Program-made: the position numbers and the translations under genes
Shown: piece by piece, positions 47,138-58,177 of the stretch
Numbering within the stretch: position 1 is the first letter of the stretch
How the letters are laid out: every line of letters begins with the position of its first letter
Notes under the pieces: model-generated
What the model saw: only the letters and a program-made list of their open reading frames with translations
What the model was told of the DNA's origin: nothing
The model's database searches: none
Source: Pezizomycotina sp. ARF18
Taxonomy: Eukaryota; Ascomycota
Length of the DNA stretch: 64,000 bases
Reading direction: 5' to 3'
Assembly: GCA_002224055.1 (NCBI GenBank)
Contig: AZLU01000007.1
Span: 266,001 to 330,000 of the forward strand

Positions 47138-47940
47138 TAAATAACTTCCTATAAGTATCTGCCTAAGCGACTCTCCGGAATATCCAAAGGAGCCCTGAGC
47201 TGGCTGTATGTGTAGTGGTAGGGCCCATAAAGTCCCGGAGTGACCTTCATGGGAACTAAAAGTAAAAAGTTCTTACCTCCAAGGCCCCTACTACAATACC
47301 GGCATGTTCAATATTACTTCTCCATACATCCCCTCTCCTCCGGAGATCGGCGCCGTCGCCCATCACAACCATTTATACCGGTAACAAAGGCAAGATTCCA
47401 AGACGGATAAACTACTCGGATTGTCCTCTTATTCCGGCACCAATTACCCTTTAGACTTAATGCAAATGCGCGCGGGGTTCGAGGGGAGAAATAAAAATGT
47501 TAGCAATCATTTTCAATGCATGACGAATTTTTTGAACTTTATAACCTCCGGTATGTCTAGACACCTGGGGATCTGCTCTTTACGAATCGGACGGATGCGG
47601 TAAGGGATTAGTATGATCCGCGGACGAAGTTCGCCTGGAGATATTGGGTTTTAGTATCCCTAAAGATAAGTTATTTTAATATGAAGTTTTAGCTCGGGAA
47701 AAGATCTCTCTTTGGTATTTTATAACGAAATGTATATGGATACATAAAAGATCAAGAATGTACTATGTAGTATTAAAGCAATTTGTATTTATTATTATTT
47801 ATACATCTAGCGCACACAGAAAACGAAAAGCTGCGAAGTGAAAGAAAAAAAAAAAATCCAGATCTAGTACATGTTTTTTGCACGCAAGCCGTAATTTGAA
47901 AATAATGCTAGCTACTAATTGAGATGAAATCAAAAATTTT
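47138..47940. other. Intergenic, no gene seen
   Basis: No domain recognised; short frames only. An A12 run lies near 47846. Confidence 0.4.
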
Positions 47941-49422
47941 CTAATAGTCTACAGCGAGACCCTTGCGTGTTTTAATGGCGTCCATCCCCAATCCAACGTT
48001 AAAGCTGGGGCACAAGTACGTTACGATTCTCAGAGAATCCTTTGCTAAGGCACAGCTAACGTAAAAATGACTGCCGACGCGGTCCTCTAATAGTTTCGTT
48101 CCACTGCGATCCATTGTCAGCAACCGTGTTTTCCTTTCTTATAGATAAACAGTATGTGATACTTACTAAATACTCTTCAGCGCCTTCTCGTAATTATCCA
48201 TCTGGCTCAGCATTAGCTCCCTATTGCTATCCGTCCTTGTCTCAAAGTACCGCCGCAACCTCGCGAGCACCTCCGCATCATTCTCGCAAACGAAATCGGA
48301 GAAATGTAAACCTTCGGCGTAGCAGGCTTTCCAGCGCCGATGGTAAAGTAAAAGCCCGGTCCTGCACGCTCCTCTCCACCAGATGGTAGTTCCGCGGGCG
48401 CATCGCCGATGAAAATCCTCCAGAAGTCTTTGACATCGTTCAGTACGCTCTCGCTGTACGAGTTTATATCGTACCGTCCACCAAGGGTTAGGGCGTCGAT
48501 GAGGTATTCCACAGTCGTATTCGGTGCGCGGGTGTACAGTTTTATTCTTGACGCCTTCGGTGAAATAAGATCGATCGAAAAAATACCCGTTTCCATCTTC
48601 CACTTCTGTGCAGCTTCGCGGAGGTAGTCCAGCATCGGTTCCGGATTAAGCGATTCGTACTGTTGCGCCGGAAGAGCTTTAATAGCTCGTATCACAACCT
48701 CCAGGTTCGATATACCCAATTCCTGCGCCCGTAGTCCCGGGAAAATGTAAAGCTTAACGATCGGTCCGCTCCTCCGATATCACGTGTGACAAATGTTCCG
48801 GCGTTCGGTGCGAGTTCGAAGTTGAGTTTATCCGTCATCCGTACCCTTTCAAGATCATCCGGCAGTACATGTTTCATGAAGTGATTATACCACTCTAGAT
48901 CCAGGCTCGCCACAAGTCCCTGACTGTCGAGGTGTTTAATCCATGCATCCGTCTCGTACCGATTGAATGGGTCGATCTCTGTTCCCGCATTAGGTCCGAT
49001 GGGTTCGAAGGAAGTCCTAATAACACCTCGTCCATCGAGCCCCCACTCCCAACTCAAGTCGATCGGCGTACCATCGGGCGTCTGCGGACTCCGCCACCTC
49101 AAATACCCATCTTTATCTGGTGAAGGACCAAGTTCGGGAATAACGTGTAGTCCGTAGAAAAGTAATTCCGTATACTGCTCCGACTTTTCGTATCCGGCGT
49201 ACTTTAATAGTTCAGCAAGCTGGGAGCCTGTTCTGTCCCACCAAAACTGATGGTGTTGGTTCTTAAACGTGATGATGGAGTTGACAATGTCGAACGGCTG
49301 GAAGGAGGAGATGTTGTCCTTTTTAGGTGAAGTTGTTGGTACTAGTTCGCGTTTTGTGGATTCTTTTTCTATAAGGGCATTGTTGCCATTGTATACAAAG
49401 GTCTAGTGGCCGTCGGTGCCAT
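47941..49422 (-). pseudogene. DMATS-type aromatic prenyltransferase, frame-broken
   Basis: The ATG at 49422 (MAPTAT) is followed after an early shift by a long frame with FWWDRTGSQLAELLKYAGYE, LLFYGLHVIPELGP, DLSWEWGLDGRG and RTSFEPIGPNAGTEIDPFNR. These are hallmarks of fungal indole/DMATS prenyltransferases, which transfer dimethylallyl groups to tryptophan or related aromatics. A shift near 48760 leads to IVKLYIFPGLRAQELG, RIKLYTRAPNTTVEYLIDAL and FYFTIGAGKPATPKVYISP; another near 48285 leads to DAEVLARLRRYFE. A 63-bp intron (48104-48166) joins the last exon, GSHFYVSCALAKD. Total length, about 460 residues, suits the family. Three shifts but no nonsense substitutions. No other secondary-metabolism gene is visible nearby, so it is an orphan or cluster remnant. 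Confidence 0.7.
48104..48166 (-). other. Intron of the prenyltransferase gene
   Basis: GTAAGT donor, GCTGAC branch site and CGCAG acceptor; phase 2, rebuilding a tyrosine codon and joining the last two conserved prenyltransferase segments. Confidence 0.65.
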
Positions 49423-49535
49423 TTTTTCGGTATATGAGACCTAGAGAGACAGCGATCCAAGGTACAATACAGCGATGAAATTGAGAGATATAATTTGTGT
49501 CTAGGTCGAACCGCTTCCTCGGAGTGTGTTTATCA

Positions 49536-49547
49536 CCCTTTATATAT
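49536..49547 (-). promoter_or_regulatory. Probable TATA box of the prenyltransferase gene
   Basis: TATATAAAGGG on the minus strand about 120 bp upstream of the ATG at 49422. Confidence 0.45.
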
Positions 49548-52373
49548 TGAAAGTTTTCTTCAAATGTCAATATTTTTCTTCACGGTTTAAGAATTCTTTA
49601 GAGATACTTCTAATACTACAAGCGCAAGCAAACTTCTCATATGTCACAGTAAAACGCCATATACAGCTGCTGTATACGGGAATCGGCCGATTCCAAATTG
49701 CCTACGCTAGCTTCATTGACACTTTCGTTTTTTCCTTATCTAAAAATATATATACATTTCTAAACATGTAATATTACCATATTCCTGATATAGTGCTAGT
49801 TCAAGCTTGGAAGTAAGCAAGACTCCTCCCGAGCTTTGCGCTTTCGCGCTTCGCCTCGCGACGTTACCTTTCAGATAAAAAAAACACGCCCTTCCCGTAT
49901 TATAACTCTCTAAAAGCCCTTATCCATTTTAATATTAGGTCTATTTCTATTTCCTTCCGTTTGCAGTAGTACACTGTAAATCCTCACCCCCCGGATCCAC
50001 CATGGCGGACTAAAAGTGGCTGCCTTGCAAACGACATCCCTGGCAAGGTAGGGCTACCGGCCGATAGCGACACAGAACTACGAGTCAAAAACCTCCGCAA
50101 AATCGATATTCCGCCAGTACCAATACCCTATGGCCGGGATTATTTGACTTAAAATCCATGGACAATCCCGGTACAAAAAATTTGCATGAAAACAAGAACG
50201 GCGGAATAATAATAAAACGGCGGGGTTTAACAGAAAGTGGTAATAATACTTCAGTTATCCCGATTATCACGCTATGGGAATAGACAGAAAGCATGAGAAT
50301 TATTAGAGGCTCACAGTGAACCTGCACCATGTTTATCGTTTTGCCTACGCCCATAAGAGCTGGTGATTACGGCGTGGGCAGAAAACAGGGATTTTCAATC
50401 AACTGTGGAGTCCAGGAACCATGGTGCCATGACCCGCCCAGATTTTGAAGAGCGAATATGAAAAGGAGTAGTTGCAAGTTTGTTCCATGCAAGGAATCTC
50501 CTTTATAAGTAAATCTTGCAGGAAACTTGTCGGATATCTGGTCCACTTGCCTTTCCTTTTTTTATGTAGATCACGACGACGTTATAGCATATAACGCATT
50601 TGCCAGCAAAATTTCCAGGGTTTCCATTGGTTATCTATAAGCTGCTTATCTGCATAAACGGATATAAGCCGATTTTTTCAAATACTCTATAGTCTAGCTT
50701 GGAGATTTTCACAAGGAGTGCTCTATATTCTAGCCTGAAGATTTTCACAGACCATGTAGAGGATCGCTAACTTAGTTGGTATTAAATATGGTTATTGTAA
50801 TAACGAGAGACAAAATTATCCCCGATATCCACCGCGGCCCGGAACCTTGCGTTTCTGACATACATCCAAGATGGAGACGAGAGACATATATTTTAGGCTA
50901 CTGATTCACTGTATGCTTCAGTAAACTTTGTTAAAAGGAATAGTCTTACAATCTAGACATGGGATTCTTGCTAAATCACATGAATTTGTCATTTTGTCAT
51001 TGATTTTCAGCCGATGTCTGCAAATATTACCTCACTCACTTTCGGACTAGATAGACTGAGCAGTGCAGTCTCTCGATCCAGCCACCCCAAAAGTCACCCA
51101 GGTGAAATCTGCTCATCGTCTCTTGGGGGAAGAAAGCTTGAGTTCTGGAAATACACTTCTTAAAAAAGCCGTCCCGTCCTTCGCCGGCAAGGGATTCAGA
51201 TACCTGTACGAATAGACCTTAGCCGATCCCACCGGCTGACAGCAGCCCTTTCTCGATAATGCTCGCGATCTGCGAACTATTCCGGTCGATTCGTATGAGC
51301 ATCGATCATGACGAGTCCGGTTTACGTGAGATCTCGACGAGCTGTTTTGAAGTATAGAACAGCCGGGATAGTAAAAGCTATTGAAGAAAATCAACAGAAG
51401 CGTTTAAAGGCCCGGATGTAATCAATTTGTGAGTATTGTCCTTTTTAAATTTCCTATTCTTCAGTTCCTGCTAAGAAGAATTTATTGCATTGATATAATA
51501 CATGACGGAATAATTAGAATTTGGCTTAGGGGTAAACACCTTCATGCAGTAGATCCCAAAAGCCTTCGTTTCCGTTTTGAGCGTCTCGGGGCTATACAAC
51601 GACGATCGCCGATGTCCTAGCAATGGCCCTTGAACTCATTTCCTGCGATCTTGCACAATGAAAATGCTGCACGCCCCGGATAACACGTCCCTTGAGGGAC
51701 TTCGCAGAAACAAAAAAACAGGCGTTTGACGACGTGGCATCTGTTTCTAAAGCTCTTCCTAACAGCAGGGCGGGGCGCGTCGCAGAGGTGTTCTATGGCA
51801 TTATTACTTCACTGTACTCCGTGTATTACTAAAAGTGAGTTTTCAAACAGAAAAACTTTTACCGTATTGTTCACAGGTGCCTTAAGTCTAGTAGGAGGAT
51901 ATGGTGTGATGAAATACTTCTTTGACGATTGTCGTGGACTCGCCCGTCTACATGAATACTGTTACTGTTAGAACATTTAGATATTCGACTTAGTGATGAG
52001 AGATATCGGCGCAGGACGTTGCCTGGCCTTTGACTGTAAAATATTATATTATAAACTAACCATTTAACAGATGAAGACCCAAACGCCGAACAAAGGAAAA
52101 GAACATAGGAAATTACAGAACCAGAGATACAGGATAAAATAAAGAAACCCAAATTAGCCCAATCCGACCCAAATCGACTAGGAACATAAGAAAACAAAAA
52201 CCCCAAATTAACCCAAATAAACTAAACACAGGAAAAACAAAGGGAAAGCCGTAATCAAATGAAAGGGGAAGGAAGCTCCGATCCGCGAGTATATGCATTT
52301 TGTGTAGTGAGTAAAAGGGGGGTGGGAGGCTGGGGCAAAGGGAAGAGAAACGCCGGTGCCAGCTCACTCCTCC
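49548..52373. other. Intergenic, no gene seen
   Basis: About 2.8 kb of AT-rich DNA with short unsupported frames. A compositional change to GC-richer sequence follows at about 52.3 kb. Confidence 0.45.
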
Positions 52374-53125
52374 GCCGCGCCATCCTCATCCGAAGTCGGC
52401 TCGTCGTCCTTGAGGATGAGATACGCTACCAACCTGTAGTTTTCCCAACCCTCACTTTCTCCTCCATACCCATATAGGTAAACGGAGTAGGAAGCGGCAG
52501 GATATACGACATGCGAGCGATCGCGGCGTCGGAGTACTTATGAGACTCCGCGTGACGCTCGATGATGCGGGTAAACACATCACCGACGGTAACTGGGGCC
52601 TTCTTCATGATGAAGCGGTTCCAGCAGTTACCGCGCACGGCGATGGCGGAGACGGCGGGGGAAGTGGCGGCTTCGTCCCAGACTGGGGTGTTGACTAGCG
52701 GGACGCTGTTGTGTTCGAGGACGGCGTTCTCGAGGAGGTTGCCGAGGCCCTGGAGGACCACCCTGTTAAAGAACGGTGGACGGTTATGTGAGCGGACTCC
52801 AAGGTTGGCCGGGGTGGTAGGGGACGGTGTGGTGCGGAACCTGATCTCATCGAGACGAGAGAGGGCGCGGCCAGCAGCGTGTTGAAGAGGCGGCAGACGA
52901 GGGGCAGACTGAACACGAGGGTCTCGTAGTCCAGCTGGCCGAGGATCTCCCGAAGGATTTCCTGTGCATATCCAGCAAGTCTAGCGTCATCTTCTGTTTG
53001 AACCGTTAGCGTTTAGTCTGACTTATCTGATATGTAATAGATAATTAATAAATGAAGAGTACTTACGTGAAGAGAAAGTGGAGTTGATGAAGAGTCGGGG
53101 GATTGGGCTATGGGTTATGATATTA
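52374..53125 (-). pseudogene. F-box protein gene, frame-broken
   Basis: An upstream exon (RLFINSTFSS) ends at a GTAAGT donor at 53066; the 73-bp intron has a CTAAC branch site and an ACAG acceptor. The next exon reads DDARLAGYAQEILREILGQL, then DYETLVFSLPLVCRLFNTLL, a good N-terminal F-box. After a shift the body continues FRTTPSPTTPANLGVRSHNR, VVLQGLGNLLENAVLEHNSV, WNRFIMKKAPVTVG and IERHAESHKYSDAAIARMSY. A last shift gives GWENYRLVAYLILKDDEPTS and an acidic end, EDGAAEE, with stop at 52374-52376. Two or three shifts break it, though no internal nonsense change is obvious. The start exon is uncertain. A TATA element lies upstream. Likely an SCF substrate adaptor when intact. Confidence 0.55.
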
Positions 53126-53324
53126 ATTAGCTTAACCTCCCCAACAGCAATCAGCCTCGACGATCTTCAGATAAGTAGGAATAGATGTAAGGAATCCGTT
53201 CGTACCTTTGGGGAGAGCTTTTGGCGTGTTGTAGTAACTGCTTTCTAGTGAACTGGAAGCTTGCTTTGAAAGTAGTTTGTGTTAGTAAAAGTATTCTACA
53301 AAAGTTTTCAACTCCGTGAAGGGA

Positions 53325-53334
53325 CTTTATATAG
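53325..53334 (-). promoter_or_regulatory. Probable TATA box of the F-box gene
   Basis: CTATATAAAG on the minus strand, about 200 bp upstream of the first recognisable exon. Confidence 0.4.
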
Positions 53335-53354
53335 TGGAATTTTTTGCCTTGGGG

Positions 53355-53379
53355 AAAAAAAAAAAAAAAAAAAAAAAAG
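53355..53379. repeat. Poly-A tract with GACAA repeats
   Basis: About 24 A residues followed by a short GACAA array. No element boundary could be assigned to it. Confidence 0.7.
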
Positions 53380-53593
53380 ACAAGACAAGACAGGTGAGCT
53401 CACAGTAGCGCATCAAGCGCATTGCTTTTGACAAAGACTTTTGCAGAAGCTCAGCTCAATACCGCCAAAGGCATCGCCAAGCCGCCATCAGCGTCACACC
53501 ATTAAATCATAAAGCCTCCTCATACTCCCTCCCGATAAAGCAGCTTGGATATATGGGTGTATATTCAGGTGTTGGTCTGACAGCGGAAGCGGT

Positions 53594-53630
53594 CTCCCTT
53601 ATATACAAACTGGAGGTAGGTGTTCCAATA
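53594..53630 (-). promoter_or_regulatory. Repeated TATA-containing promoter segment, copy 1
   Basis: CTCCCTTATATACA...GGAGGT on the plus strand, closely matched at 56926-56959. On the minus strand it reads as a TATATAAGGGAG TATA element. At this copy I find no clear gene directly downstream, so the promoter may have outlived its gene. Confidence 0.45.
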
Positions 53631-54823
53631 CATAAGGATGAAAAACCAACTCTCACAGAAGAGACGACACTGACAAACAAGAACTTCATATAGTCAAGAA
53701 AGAAATATAAAGTTCGAATCTCGACGTCCCACTTCCAGCCCCACCACCACCCTATGGAGACCCCGCGCAGACATGTCCTGCCGGCGGCTATCTCGAGACG
53801 CGCTCGACACCGGCCGCCGATGTGTAGACAGCGAAGTTTTTCAGATTGCCGCGTCCCTGCCAAGCCAAACCTCGCCCCGGGACGCCCGATGCTTGGGCAG
53901 TCCCATAGTCATCCATCACTGTTTCCTGACTTCAGGCGCCGCGATGTTCACTAGTATAGCAGGTCCGGAGTAGAGTGCCGCGCGTGCGCCGGCGAGGAAA
54001 AACCGGGTCGTAAATCATCTGGGACTCTTCGGCTTCGTACCCGCATTGTTCGTTGGTGCATACCACTTGCTCCGAAAAGAAATCCTGGAGATGGCTTTGT
54101 CGAGTGAGAACTCTAGGGGAGGGGAGGTTCCCGGGCAGAAACAACCGGGCCCGCCGAAGCGGACAGCTCAAAGACAATCCTAGTTGTACACAAGGTCAAT
54201 TATTAGTCACCAATCCCCTTCCTTAAAAAAGAAAAAAGCAAGGTTGATCCAAAAAAACAAAGTGAAGGAATCATACTACGAGCCCTCAGCCACCAGGCCT
54301 TCCCTCCCCCAATCCCGCGGCCCCCGGGTTTGGGGCTCCGCAGGCCACCACAAGGCGGATATGAGTGGTGGGAGGATGCGCCTGCTCCACGCGTTGAACT
54401 GCTCATAGTTACGCCTGACGCAGGCGCACGGCAGAGGGGGGTGCGGAGAAAGACGAGTACGCCGCACAATGCAAGGCCGGCAATCCTCGAACCACAAGTG
54501 GACCAGACCATCTCACAGCTACAACGCGTCATTATCCGCAAAATTTAACGGAGTTCTTAGACCCAGCGAAGAGAGAGAAGGCGAGTTGAATCCTATATAC
54601 CAGCAAGTGGATGTTCTCCCTTAATGCTCCATGCTGATATCGACGAGCTCATTAGGCTTGCCCTTGTGTAGTCATAGTTCGTCTTCCATGCCAATGCGCT
54701 GGCCCCCGAGAGTCTCGACAAGCTCGTTAAGCTTGCCTCTCGTATAGTCGTAGTTGGTCTTTCGCGCCGGTCTGCCGACCTGGGGGGGTTAGTTTTTCGA
54801 GTCTCGACCTTGACCAGCGGCTC
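53631..54823. other. GC-richer region, no gene resolved
   Basis: Long open frames on all strands here are what GC-rich DNA produces by chance; I found no domain, signal peptide or intron logic. Confidence 0.35.
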
Positions 54824-55291
54824 TTAACGCCTAGGCTCCTCGACTTCCTCGTAATCGGGTTCATATTGGGGATCGAGATCGTCGATCGTAACAGATTTCC
54901 TGATCGGAATAATCTGTTCGATGGGATCAAGTGCGACTCCCTCGGCTGCTGGTTCAGGAGCCGTGTTTTCCTGCTCGATGTCGGTCGTCGCGCCCTTTTT
55001 GCGGAAGCGCATCTTGACAGACTCGGACAAGCCGCAACAAGAGGTCCAGGGGGCGATAATTCTATCAAGGTCCGCTTTCAGATCTTCAATGGTGGCCGAG
55101 GTGTGTTGGGCTGAGCAGGGAACCAACCATGACAGCCTTGGCACTTTTCTTCTTCTCCTTGCGGAGATCGCTAGCCGGAGAGGCACACTCACGGATACCG
55201 CGCTGCGATCGCTGTGACTGAGACGAGCACCGAGTCCGGACGGCGCCTGTTCGTCATGTAATCCCTTCTGACCTTCTTGGGATACTTCCAA
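54824..55291 (-). pseudogene. Coding fragment with acidic C-terminus
   Basis: A 155-codon frame contains TIEDLKADLDRIIAP, RKKGATTDIEQENTAPEPAA and an acidic end, TIDDLDPQYEPDYEEVEEPR, stopping at 54824. Upstream, a neighbouring frame reads ASDLRKEKKKSAKAVMVGSL, suggesting at least one shift near 55100. No domain is recognised. The charged composition resembles other fragments in this arm and may come from the same kind of nuclear protein. Confidence 0.35.
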
Positions 55292-55428
55292 CTCCGCGGA
55301 AGGCCACGGTCATCCCTTCGATACGGATATCGGCTGGGATGCGCTCAAGTGTCCTACTCGACGCAGTTATTGTCAATGAAGAACTCTTATACCTACTGTA
55401 GTTTTCGCTCCATAGTAGGAAAAAAAAA

Positions 55429-55447
55429 GAAGGGGGGGGGGGGGGTT
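55429..55447. repeat. Poly-G run
   Basis: About 17-18 G residues, interrupted once; a second such run lies at 56407-56425. Such runs are prone to length error. Confidence 0.8.
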
Positions 55448-55641
55448 AAAAATATAACATGAGGACTTACATAACGGCCGAAGCGCCAGCCTCTTCGGTG
55501 ATGCGAGCCTACTGAGGGCTGGGACAGGGCGGGGGGTAGGAACAGGCCGATCTGTAAAATTCAAAGGTAAGTAGTCAACACCATGCTCCATCTGCTCGAA
55601 GTAGGTGATTATAAAAATACGCAAAGGACATTATAATTTAC

Positions 55642-56205
55642 TTACCATCTGTTTCGGCAGCATGACAACTCCAGCCCAACCTCCATGTTAGAGGGAGTGT
55701 CTGGTTCCACTGGCGGATGGGAGGTATCGAGGGGGCGCCGCGCAGGGGTTCCGGCCACTGTGGGACCGTCAACATGCAAGGCAGGCGGCTTGTAGTTCTC
55801 TTGTCCGTAGGCAATAATCGCTTTCGCCTTCTCTTCAGTCAAGGATCCATTGACAAGGGCCAAGTTGGTCGCTTTGCACATCCATGATCATGAGGCGGAG
55901 CCAGCTTCCCCGTGATGCGGCGTAAGACAAGCTTTTGCTAGACGGAGCTTCATTCTCAAGAAGCGTGAGTTTGGCTTTCTCATCTTTGTTCTTCTTGCTT
56001 TCCTTTCTCTTTTGCTTCCTAGATTTCTTGTCTCACTCTCTTGGTTCTGGTCTCTTTTTGATCTTGGTCCTCTTTTTCATTGGAACCACTTTTATCAGAT
56101 TCTCCGGTTGCGGTGGAATCTCTTGGATCGCAGCGGTGGTGGGGATGTCGCCAGTGTAGCCGCCATCCTCACCACCCTGCGTAGATGATGTTAGGAGAGT
56201 CTATC
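55642..56205 (-). pseudogene. Fragments of a basic/charged gene
   Basis: From about 56205 downward: GGEDGGYTGDIPTTAAIQEI, then PMKKRTKIKKRPEPRE and a TGA. Another frame gives KSRKQKRKESKKNKDEKAKL, and after a shift comes LALVNGSLTEEKAKAIIAYG to 55642. The glycine-rich opening is repeated at 61.2 and 61.7 kb. No domain is recognised; the basic cluster could be nuclear targeting or nucleic-acid binding. Confidence 0.35.
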
Positions 56206-56406
56206 GTCATCGACGGTGGTAGCCGAGGGGAAGACGAGAGGCAGAACCGCCGGCGGTGTAACAACTATAGTTGGAATCTGCCGAGGGAGAAAACACCGAC
56301 GCCGTCGACTTTAGTCTTGTGGAAGAGGTTTGAAGCGAATATAGAGTCTGTATAGGCTTCTAGAATGAGCTGGCGTCATACGACTCGTCGAAGACGAAAA
56401 GGAGAT

Positions 56407-56425
56407 CGGGGGGGGGGGGGGGGGG
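56407..56425. repeat. Poly-G run
   Basis: About 18 consecutive G residues between decayed gene fragments. Confidence 0.85.
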
Positions 56426-56644
56426 CACGGCTATTGACGCCGTGGACGATTCCGTTCATCCCATGGCATGCTTGACATACCCGGTCATGTTCATGTTCAC
56501 CCTCCCGGCCACGTATTCTGGGAAGGTCGGTGGCAGCAACGGCTTCGGCGTCGGGATCGTGGTCGAGAGCCTTTCCCGAGAGGGCTACCAAGAACCGACC
56601 ACCTCTTTTTCTCTCCATTTTCGTTCACCTTCGATGCGAAATTT

Positions 56645-56876
56645 TCAGAGCGTGTTCTGGGTTGGGGATAGGGGGTCCTGTTGGGCGCCGAAGCACCACA
56701 CTTGCTCGGCCCCAATGTTGCACGCTGAAGCACCACAGCGTATTCTCGGACTGGTGGAGTAGAAATTAGTAGTTTTTGGGGAACTTTTAGGGGAATATAT
56801 GGAGATACTTACTGCCGCAAGGCATTGACCAGAGCTAAGCTGGCGAAAAGGACTATAGAGGCTGTGGGAACACCAT
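56645..56876 (-). CDS. Candidate small secreted protein, two exons
   Basis: The ATG at 56876 is followed, after one missing base in a CCC run, by PTASIVLFASLALVNALR, a good signal-peptide core. A GTAAGT donor at 56812 and a CACCAG acceptor at 56751 define a 62-bp intron. Exon 2 continues in that frame with RIRCGASACNIGAEQVWCFG and ends QDPLSPTQNTL at 56645. The mature peptide would be about 35 residues with three cysteines. A TATA-containing segment sits about 55 bp upstream. The homopolymer position of the shift suggests a sequence error or a recent mutation. The peptide is short, so the call is tentative. Confidence 0.4.
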
Positions 56877-56925
56877 TGAGGTGGATGTAGATTGATGTCT
56901 ATTTGAGGTGCTTGAGGGGAATGAG

Positions 56926-56959
56926 CTCCCTTATATACACACCGGAGGTGGTGTCCCAA
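56926..56959 (-). promoter_or_regulatory. Repeated TATA-containing promoter segment, copy 2
   Basis: Matches the segment at 53594-53630 (CTCCCTTATATACA...GGAGGT) and lies just upstream of the small secreted-protein candidate. Confidence 0.5.
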
Positions 56960-57531
56960 CAGAGGCTTTTAGAGAAATGCATTTTGACTATGGTGGATAG
57001 TGAAAATGGAGGTCTACGAGAAAGGAAAAAAAGTTAGCAAGCGTGTTCTATGATATCTACCGGTTCCACGATCATCGCTTTTACTAGGGGGAAAGGGGGA
57101 ATAACCTTTTGTATGGAGAGCTTTTTAGAGTGTAGCAAAGGGAGATTTTTTTTTGTAGGAGCTTGTTAGGGGAGTTGGGGTCCCGGAGGTGGGACTGGGG
57201 TGGGGGTGGGGCCCGGATGCGAGGAGACTGGGGCGCCGAGGACGATGAAGCTGCTGGAGCGAGGAAAAGCCGGTTCATCTGTTGATCCATTTTGTTTCCG
57301 AGCCAGTCAGTCGTGAGACCACTCCGAGAGGGTCTAAATATGGTTGAAGGTGCTGCCTCTGTCGCGATTATCCCGACGCGTGGTCGACATTGACGGATAT
57401 CGTTCTAAGCTGGTGCTTCCCAACACCGAAGACGGCAAACACTGGGCGGCGGCCATTGTTTCTTTGGCGGAACGTTTCCAGGGAGTGGCAGAGGGGGTCG
57501 CAATCGCCTTCTTGAAGAGCGGTCTGCGTGA
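56960..57531. other. No gene resolved
   Basis: A proline/serine-rich minus-strand frame at 57084-57290 lacks supporting features. Nothing else recognised. Confidence 0.35.
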
Positions 57532-58034
57532 TCAACTGGGGTGATCAATTTCGTCATGGGGATGAACTCCACTACGGCCTTTCGCCCAGTCAATCAGAGA
57601 GGCAGCGGATGCATTGCTGGGTGCTTCGGAAGCCTGATATTCCTCAAATAACCAGTTGCCTTGGAAATCGCAGACGGTAACCCTACGAAACCTTCCACCT
57701 ATCTATTCAAAGAAAAAAAAGAATGAAGATGTCAGCCGCCCGAGCTATATACTAGTTTCTTACGGTTCGAGATTCGCACTTTCCAATACGAATTGCCTTC
57801 ATTATCAGTCTTTTTAGTGCCGTCAACTTCCGCCTTTTCGGTTTTCGGCGTCTTCGCCTCTGGTTCGTCCTCCCTAGAGAGACCCGGATCGTTGCTTCTG
57901 AATTTTTCGTGAGAAAACGATCCGTACTTGTTAAACTTTGAGCCGCCTCCGTCGCCGCCTTTGCTAACGGACACCGCCCCGTCCTCGGTACCGTACTCAG
58001 CGGTTCCTTCTCCGACGCCGCTCCCAAGATCTTG
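57532..58034 (-). CDS. PC4/Sub1-like coactivator domain protein (tentative)
   Basis: An open frame upstream of a 65-bp intron carries KGGDGGGSKFNKYGSFSHEK and a lysine/glutamate-rich stretch, then EGNSYWKVRISN. The intron (57699-57763; GTAAGA donor, GCTGAC branch site, GATAG acceptor) joins it exactly in frame to GRFRRVTVCDFQGNWLFEEY. Together W-x-V...RRVTVxDFxG resembles the core of the PC4/Sub1 single-stranded-DNA-binding coactivator fold, here with a short tail ending DEIDHPS. The conserved IREYY-type continuation of true PC4 is weak, so the assignment is tentative. The start is uncertain: a TGA at 58035 blocks the frame after a possible MAAS start. Splicing and continuous reading make it one of the better-preserved genes of this arm. 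Confidence 0.4.
57699..57763 (-). other. Intron of the PC4-like gene
   Basis: GTAAGA donor, GCTGAC branch site, GATAG acceptor; phase 1, exactly preserving frame. Confidence 0.5.
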
Positions 58035-58177
58035 TCAGCTTGCGGCCATCGTTCATGGTAGGTTGCGGTTTTAATCCCCTTCTCTCCTGGTTGACTCGTG
58101 CGCAGGAACCTTCCATTTACCCTTCGGACCAGAAACAGATCGATAGCAAAGCTCCTACCGAAGTCTCCGATATCGGT

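Noticed and set aside
53754-54548. Several overlapping frames of 60-110 codons on both strands
   Set aside because: GC-rich DNA lowers stop frequency; none has a domain, signal peptide or intron structure.
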